In this document: positions 6,487 to 10,963 of the stretch, piece after piece
Layout of the letters: the number at the start of each line of letters is the position of its first letter
Position numbering within the stretch: the first letter of the stretch is position 1
Source: Candidatus Onthocola stercoravium
Lineage (GTDB): Bacteria > Bacillota_I > Bacilli_A > RF39 > UBA660
Assembly: GCA_018711775.1 (NCBI GenBank)
Contig: DVHV01000036.1
Coordinates: 1 to 10,963 of the forward strand
Length of the DNA stretch: 10,963 nt
Reading direction: 5' to 3'
Notes under the pieces: generated by a model
The model's database searches: none
What the model was told of the DNA's origin: nothing
What the model saw: the letters and a program-made list of their open reading frames with translations, nothing else
Translations under genes and position numbers: made by a program

Positions 6487-6522
6487 ATGCGAATTTTATA
6501 TAAAAAACAAAAAATTCCTTAA
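6487..6522 (+). CDS. 11-codon leader ORF with a strong RBS
   Basis: AAAGGAG at 6472-6478 is eight bases from an ATG that opens MRILYKKQKIP and then stops. The ribosome site is better than that of the following real gene. It may be a translated leader peptide upstream of the 6635 gene, or the degraded start of an old gene. From 6523 to 6634 I see no gene, only AT-rich sequence with a TATAAT at 6577-6582 and an AATGC/GCATT hairpin (6593-6597, 6607-6611). Confidence 0.35.
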   Translation: MRILYKKQKIP

Positions 6523-6634
6523 AAACACTTGCAAAATTTCTTTTTTTAAGTGATAAATATTATAAGATTAATTCTATATAATTCATATAAAAAATGCGAT
6601 ATAAGAGCATTAAGAATGGGAGTTGAATAGTTAT

Positions 6635-7252
6635 ATGTCATTTAAAAGAAGAGTGCTTAAAATAACATTTTTAACTTTAATAGTAATATTGTTAATAATA
6701 TTAAGTATAGTTATAATCAATAAGTATTTCTTTGCTAAAGAGATAGATACTTCTAAATCTTCTAAAACAAATGTTAATGATGTTTCTGATAATTCAAAAG
6801 AAACTATCAAAAAGGAAGAAAAGGAAAAAACAGAAAATAAAGAAAAACAAGAAGAAAAAGCAGAACAAAAAGATGTAAATGTCCAAGATAATAAAGTAGA
6901 AAATACTCCCAAGGTTAATATCATACCTAAAGGCGAAACGGATAATAAAAAGACAGAGGACCAAACACCTAGTTCAAATAATCATAATAGTTCTTCAGTA
7001 ACTCCACCAATTTCACAACAACCAGTAGAACAAACACCTAGTTGTACTCCAAAAAAGTTTTATACAGTGTTTAGAGCAGATTTTGAAAGTGAAGAAAAAT
7101 GCAATGAAGTATATGAATATTATCATGATATTGATCCGAATAAATATTTAGGGCATATTTGCTCGGAACAAGTTGATGACTGTGGAGATACTTATTATAT
7201 GCTTACATTTTTTGATATTAATGAAAATTATTTTGGATATGATGAGATTTAG
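6635..7252 (+). CDS. Membrane-anchored protein with Cys-containing extracellular domain
   Basis: A 205-residue protein I do not recognise. Residues about 8-30 form one transmembrane helix (LTLIVILLIILSIVIINKYF) after a basic start (FKRRVLK), so the rest should be outside the cell. Residues about 35-85 are a Lys/Glu/Asn-rich spacer and about 100-135 a Pro/Ser/Thr-rich spacer. The last ~70 residues form a compact domain with four Cys (PSCTP, EEKCNE, GHICSE, DDCGD), which may make two disulfides. The ATG at 6635 is preferred over the in-frame TTG at 6623, although the GGGAG ribosome site (6618-6622) is a little far. There is no sorting signal. Its position before the adhesin and sortase suggests a cell-surface role. 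A terminator overlaps its stop. Confidence 0.75.
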   Translation: MSFKRRVLKITFLTLIVILLIILSIVIINKYFFAKEIDTSKSSKTNVNDVSDNSKETIKKEEKEKTENKEKQEEKAEQKDVNVQDNKVENTPKVNIIPKGETDNKKTEDQTPSSNNHNSSSVTPPISQQPVEQTPSCTPKKFYTVFRADFESEEKCNEVYEYYHDIDPNKYLGHICSEQVDDCGDTYYMLTFFDINENYFGYDEI

Positions 7253-7272
7253 ACCATTATGGTCTTTTTTTT
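7251..7272 (+). terminator. Intrinsic terminator before the adhesin gene
   Basis: AGACCA (7251-7256) pairs with TGGTCT (7260-7265) and is followed by eight T. It overlaps the upstream TAG stop and ends seven bases before the adhesin's AAAGGAGG site, leaving no space for a promoter. Confidence 0.82.
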
Positions 7273-7296
7273 ATGATTTAAAGGAGGAAAAGATTA

Positions 7297-9792
7297 ATGA
7301 AAAAAATAATGAAGAAAGTATTTAATGGAATACTTTTATTATTAGTTGGTGTTTCGGCATTTCCAACAGTCAATGTAAGTGCAGCCAACTATAATGATAC
7401 TATTAATGATAAATATATATGGATTGAAGGAGATTATGTTGTAAAAGAAAAGGGTAGTGTACGAAAATATCAGAGAATGACTTATATGATTAGAAATTCT
7501 GATGGACAGTTCGTTTACTGCGTGGAGCCAGGTACTCCAGTAGATTCTAATGTTGTTTATCCTGGTCAAGATTACAATCAAGCCTATGTTGCTAATATGA
7601 CAGAAGAACAATGGAGAAGAATTGAACTTCTTGCATACTATGGTTATGGGTATGGAAATCATACCGACATTCATTGGTACACAGTAACACAGTTTTTGAT
7701 TTGGCAGACTGTTCCTCATGGTTACGACATTTTCTTTACAGATAAATTAAATGGAAACCATATTACCAAATATACAAATGAAATAAACGAGCTAAATAGA
7801 TTAGTGGCAGAGCATACTAGAGTACCTAGTTTTTCTAACACTACTCAAGAAATGAATATTGGAGATACTGCAACATTTACTGATACTCGTGGAGTATTAA
7901 GCCAATTTGAAGTATCATCAACAGATAAGGCAACTGCAAAAATTGAAGGAAATGTATTAAAAGTAACTGCAAACGAAGTGGGAAATACAAGATTAACTCT
8001 TACTAAAAGAGATAAAAATTACTCACACCCTGCAATTATATACGTTCATCCAACTAGTCAAGATATTATGATGCGTGGCGCTTACGATCCATTAAGTGTA
8101 AATCTTGATTTAGAAATTACTGGTGGTAAAGTATCTGTTAAAAAGATTGATGCTGATACAAAATTAGGTATTGGTCAAGGAGATGCAACATTAGATGGAG
8201 CAGTATATGGAATCTATACAACTACTGGAGAAAGAGTAGGAGAAGTTATTTCAAAAGGTGGAGAATACGTAATGAGTGATTATTTACCATCTTTAGGTAC
8301 CTTTTATTTAAAAGAAGAAAAATCATCAACTGGGTACGAACTTAACGAAACTAAGTATTATTTTAATATTACGAAAGAAGATTTGTACCCAGAAGTTGAT
8401 GTTACAGAAAAAGTAATCGAAAGGGATTTAAAAGTCTTTAAGGTTTATGCAAGTGATGAAACGGGATTTTTAACTGGAGAGCCAAATGTTACATTTGACA
8501 TTTACTTGAAATCATCTGGTGAAAAAGTAACAAGCATTACAACAGATAGTAAAGGCTATGCAACAGCCACATTACCTTACGGAACTTATGTTGTAAAGCA
8601 AGTAACAACAACAGAAGATCATGAAATGGTTGAAGATTTTGAAATCACTGTAAATGAAAGTTCTGAAGATCCAATATATAAATTACTTGCTAATGCAGAA
8701 ATTGAGGCAAGATTAAAAGTGATTAAAATAGATTCAGAAACAAAAAATGTAATTCCAGCATCAGGTATTAAGTTTAAGATTTTTGATGTTGAAAAAAATG
8801 AATATGTTTGTCAAGTAACTGATAAAAAACAATGCGTTTTTGAAACTGATGAAAATGGTATTTTACTTACACCGTTACCATTAGAAAGTGGTACATATAG
8901 ATTAGAAGAACAAGACCAAACATTAAATGGTTATTTATGGAATGCCAAGCCTTTAGAATTTACAATCGGAGAGGATTCAGAACTAATTAATGATGATGTA
9001 TTTGGTGCTATTGTTGAAGTAGAATTTGAAAATACACAAGTAAAAGGTCAAATTGATATAGAAAAAACAGGAGAAGAATTAGTTATCAAAGATAATTCTT
9101 ATCAATATGAAAAAATTAAATTAGAAGGAGTAGAGTTTGAACTTCGTGCTAATGAAGATATTGTTGTTGGTGGTAAAACCTACTATAAGAAAGGCGAATT
9201 AGTTACGACTTTAGTAACAGATAAAGATGGATATGCTAGTATTGGTAATCTACCACTTGGTAAATATATTCTAAAAGAAGTAAAATCTAGTAATGGTAAT
9301 GTAGTTGATTCAAAAACTTATGAATTTGAATTAAAGTATGATGACCAATATACTGAAGTTGTTTATAAAACTTTTAATATTCATAATGAGTATCCAAAAG
9401 GAGAGCTTGAATTTACAAAAACTGATTTATCTTCTGGAGAGGCATTACCAAACACATTAATTGAAATTTATACTGATAAAGATGAATTAATATTTAGTGG
9501 AAGAACAGATGAAAACGGAAAAATTATTATTAAAAATTTACCAGTTGGAAAATTTTATATTTTGGAAAAAGATGCACCAGAGGGATATATTTTAAACGAG
9601 GAGAAAATGTGGTTTTCTATCACTGAAAATGGCGAAATAGTTAAAGCAAATATGACTAATGAAAAAATTGTAGAAGTACCAAATACTCTACAAGAAAAAG
9701 ACATACTTATTGAAATTATTTCAGCAACACTTGTATTAGCAGGAATAGGAATTATTGTTTATGCTAAAAAGAAAAGTAAAAATAGAAAATAA
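7297..9792 (+). CDS. Thioester-domain surface adhesin with SpaA/Cna-B repeats
   Basis: An 831-residue cell-wall-anchored adhesin. Residues 1-29 are a signal peptide (KK..GILLLLVGVSAF, cleavage near VSA-A). Residues about 40-150 are a thioester domain: Cys75 in VYCVEPG and Gln132 in TVTQFLIW are the pair that forms the internal thioester in this family, which can bond covalently to host or surface molecules. Residues ~180-250 resemble a Big-type Ig domain. Five SpaA/Cna-B-type domains follow from about 277, 376, 471, 583 and 701. Most have the Lys, Glu and Asn positions that form stabilising isopeptide bonds. The end is a sorting signal: VPNTL at 794-798, a hydrophobic helix and a KKKSKNRK tail. 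The RBS AAAGGAGG (7280-7287) is ideal. The gene overlaps its sortase, which presumably anchors it. Confidence 0.92.
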   Translation: MKKIMKKVFNGILLLLVGVSAFPTVNVSAANYNDTINDKYIWIEGDYVVKEKGSVRKYQRMTYMIRNSDGQFVYCVEPGTPVDSNVVYPGQDYNQAYVANMTEEQWRRIELLAYYGYGYGNHTDIHWYTVTQFLIWQTVPHGYDIFFTDKLNGNHITKYTNEINELNRLVAEHTRVPSFSNTTQEMNIGDTATFTDTRGVLSQFEVSSTDKATAKIEGNVLKVTANEVGNTRLTLTKRDKNYSHPAIIYVHPTSQDIMMRGAYDPLSVNLDLEITGGKVSVKKIDADTKLGIGQGDATLDGAVYGIYTTTGERVGEVISKGGEYVMSDYLPSLGTFYLKEEKSSTGYELNETKYYFNITKEDLYPEVDVTEKVIERDLKVFKVYASDETGFLTGEPNVTFDIYLKSSGEKVTSITTDSKGYATATLPYGTYVVKQVTTTEDHEMVEDFEITVNESSEDPIYKLLANAEIEARLKVIKIDSETKNVIPASGIKFKIFDVEKNEYVCQVTDKKQCVFETDENGILLTPLPLESGTYRLEEQDQTLNGYLWNAKPLEFTIGEDSELINDDVFGAIVEVEFENTQVKGQIDIEKTGEELVIKDNSYQYEKIKLEGVEFELRANEDIVVGGKTYYKKGELVTTLVTDKDGYASIGNLPLGKYILKEVKSSNGNVVDSKTYEFELKYDDQYTEVVYKTFNIHNEYPKGELEFTKTDLSSGEALPNTLIEIYTDKDELIFSGRTDENGKIIIKNLPVGKFYILEKDAPEGYILNEEKMWFSITENGEIVKANMTNEKIVEVPNTLQEKDILIEIISATLVLAGIGIIVYAKKKSKNRK

Positions 9793-10396
9793 AAGTAAGC
9801 ACTTGTTAATTATAATGAGTGCTTTTCTTTTTTTTATTGCTATTTCGTTACTTGCTTTTAAGTATTATGATTTATATGAAAAAGATAAGCAAGAACAAAA
9901 TAGTATTGAGTTATTTTTTGAAGAAATACCTACTGAAAAAGAAGAATCAGAGCCTAATTTAGAGAAAGTTGAAGAAAAAGAAAACATAATACAATATGTA
10001 GCTGTTTTAGAAATACCTAAAATTAATTTGAAAAAAGGACTTGTTGACAAGAATAGTAAAGCCAATAACGTAGATAGAAATATTTACACATTAAAAGAAT
10101 CAACATTTCCAGATGAGGAAGAAGAGAGTCATGTAATACTAGCATCACATTCTGGTAGTGGTTATTATTCATACTTTAATAAGTTAAATAAATTAAATAA
10201 AAGTGATCAAGTCTTTTTATATTATCAAGGTATTAAATACATATATCAAATTGTAAACATATATGAAGTAGAAAAAACTGGGACAGTTTCTTTAAGACAA
10301 ACAACTGGCTCTGATATTACTTTAATAACTTGTATTAGTGGTACAGATAAACAAATTGTTTATGTAGGAAGTTTAGAAGCAAAGGAGAATTATTAA
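9761..10396 (+). CDS. Sortase (class D-like) for the adjacent adhesin
   Basis: A 211-residue membrane transpeptidase. Residues about 14-36 are a transmembrane anchor, about 40-78 an acidic stalk, and from YVAVLEIPKINLKKGL (about 79) the sortase barrel. Catalytic His130 is in ILASHSGSG and Cys191 in TLITC. The Arg normally found a few residues after the Cys is not there (Gln198 in TDKQIVYVG). The start is the ATG at 9761 inside the adhesin's last codons, with TAGGA at 9746-9750 upstream. An alternative TTG at 9755 adds only two residues. The 32-base overlap with the adhesin gene implies coupled expression with its probable substrate, which carries VPNTL. Class D-like is from the overall pattern and is less certain than sortase itself. 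Confidence 0.9.
   Translation: MLKRKVKIENKSKHLLIIMSAFLFFIAISLLAFKYYDLYEKDKQEQNSIELFFEEIPTEKEESEPNLEKVEEKENIIQYVAVLEIPKINLKKGLVDKNSKANNVDRNIYTLKESTFPDEEEESHVILASHSGSGYYSYFNKLNKLNKSDQVFLYYQGIKYIYQIVNIYEVEKTGTVSLRQTTGSDITLITCISGTDKQIVYVGSLEAKENY
9797..9836 (+). terminator. Terminator-like hairpin inside the sortase start
   Basis: AAGCACT (9797-9803) pairs with AGTGCTT (9818-9824) over a 14-base loop, followed by TTCTTTTTTTTA. It begins five bases after the adhesin stop and lies in the sortase codons for the membrane anchor. It could lower sortase mRNA relative to adhesin. The T-run also simply encodes Phe/Leu. Confidence 0.45.
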
Positions 10397-10623
10397 TGGA
10401 GTTTGAAAACAATGGAATGGGTAAATGTATTTTGTTGAAAGAAGATAAATACGATCATTCACTTATTTACTCAATTACTGGTAAACAATTTATTGTAGCA
10501 TCTGATTTAGATAAAAAAACTGGTAGTTGGTTACATGGTCATTATTTTGGTAAAGATTTAGATAGTGCATTAGATTTTTTTAACGAACTATCAAATGAAC
10601 ATGATAATGATATGGAAAGGTAG
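10396..10623 (+). CDS. Small hypothetical protein (75 residues)
   Basis: The protein is unrecognised. AAAGGAG at 10381-10387 sets the ATG at 10396, which shares one base with the sortase stop (TAATG). The core IVASDLDKKTGSWLHGHYF followed by LDSALDFFNEL resembles the W-x-x-G-x-Y-F pattern in small accessory proteins of mobile elements, but I cannot name the family. It is acidic and soluble, with no signal peptide. Its stop overlaps the start of the recombinase-like gene, so sortase, this gene and the recombinase remnant are read as one unit. Confidence 0.7.
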   Translation: MEFENNGMGKCILLKEDKYDHSLIYSITGKQFIVASDLDKKTGSWLHGHYFGKDLDSALDFFNELSNEHDNDMER

Positions 10624-10963
10624 TGGTAAATTTGGAAAAAGTAGCAGGATACCTATGCTTTAAAAATCAAAGCAAGGAATCTATGAATCTTAATTTAAAG
10701 CAAATGTCAGAATGGTGTTTGCTTAAAAATTATGACTGTACAATTTATTTTGATAAAGTAAAAAATAGGTTAGATTTAGATAGAAATGAATTGAACAAAT
10801 TAAAACATGATATTCAAAAATGGAAAGTACAAAAAATTAATTATAAAAGATATGACTAATGTTTCAAGAAATAATACATTTAATATTGAATTTTTGCAGT
10901 TTTTAGATGATAACGACTGCAAAGTCGAAAGTATGGATGGCATTGATTTAGATTTATTTAAAA
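10623..10963 (+). pseudogene. Frameshifted, catalytically degenerate serine recombinase (N-terminal part)
   Basis: From the GTG at 10623, the first frame (stop at 10857) reads like the N-terminal catalytic domain of a serine recombinase: VAGYLCF, then NLKQMSEWCLLKNYD, YFDKV, LDLDRNELNKLKHDIQKWKVQK. At an A6 run (10831-10836) the similarity moves to the +1 frame and continues as KLIIKDMTNVSRNN, IEFLQFLDDNDCK and MDGIDLDLFK to the window edge. Removing one A joins the parts. The nucleophile motif Y-x-R-x-S is Y-L-C-F-K here, so Ser and Arg are lost. The usual KDLSR-x-x-R reads KDMTNVSR, losing another Arg. It should not recombine DNA. It may be a decayed integrase, or a non-catalytic paralog kept as a DNA-binding protein. 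If the first frame is used alone, it makes a 78-residue protein. The 3' end lies outside the window. Confidence 0.68.

Noticed and set aside
6529..6557. Promoter TTGCAA-N17-GATAAA before the membrane protein gene
   Set aside because: The -10 is a poor match and the region is so AT-rich that such matches are expected by chance.
6631..6924. Minus-strand ORF of 97 codons
   Set aside because: Antisense to the Lys/Glu-rich spacer of the membrane protein; Ser/Phe/Leu composition is a shadow effect.
7342..7719. Minus-strand ORF of 125 codons
   Set aside because: Lies opposite the signal peptide and thioester domain of the adhesin, which has clear motifs and an ideal RBS.

Overview
The window is AT-rich DNA (by eye well under 35% GC) with strong AGGAGG-type ribosome binding sites, ATGA and TAATG gene overlaps, many intrinsic terminators, and a sortase with a cell-wall-anchored adhesin. 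This points to a low-GC Gram-positive lineage (Bacilli, Erysipelotrichia or a gut Tenericutes/RF39-like clade). The exact taxon cannot be read from the sequence. Stops include TGA at ATGA overlaps and Trp is encoded by TGG, so the standard bacterial code fits. The mix of unrelated cassettes, small unknown genes and a decayed serine recombinase suggests an accessory region such as an integrative element, but no relaxase, intact integrase, phage structural gene or attachment site is visible.

Left part (2-3801, + strand): three translationally coupled genes. A von Willebrand A (VWA) protein with an intact MIDAS motif, truncated by the window edge, is followed by a MoxR-type AAA+ ATPase with a long C-terminal extension and an ankyrin-repeat protein, and the run ends in an intrinsic terminator. 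This MoxR-VWA-ankyrin trio is the best candidate for an undescribed multi-protein system. A role in conflict or in complex remodelling is inference.

Middle (3823-5396): a minus-strand regulator with two tandem XRE-type helix-turn-helix domains has its own facing terminator. It is divergent from a small two-helix membrane protein, with GTGTCG half-sites in the shared intergenic region. An unrecognised 168-residue soluble protein follows.

Control region (5397-5907): about 500 bases without a long gene but dense in signals. It holds three helically phased ACATGAAA repeats, a strong promoter overlapped by a 7-bp palindrome and followed at once by a terminator, a second consensus promoter, a leader with possible long-range pairing, a 38-codon ORF with a good RBS, and a large terminator hairpin directly before the next gene's RBS.

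Right part (5908-10963, + strand): a putative sigma-region-4-like regulator, an 11-codon leader ORF, a membrane-anchored Cys-containing protein, an 831-residue thioester adhesin with five SpaA/Cna-B-type domains and a VPNTL sorting signal, its overlapping sortase, a small unknown protein, and a serine-recombinase relative that has lost catalytic residues and carries a frameshift. Intrinsic terminators sit directly before or between several of these genes with no room for new promoters. This suggests that expression of the adhesin/sortase module is set by read-through or antitermination.
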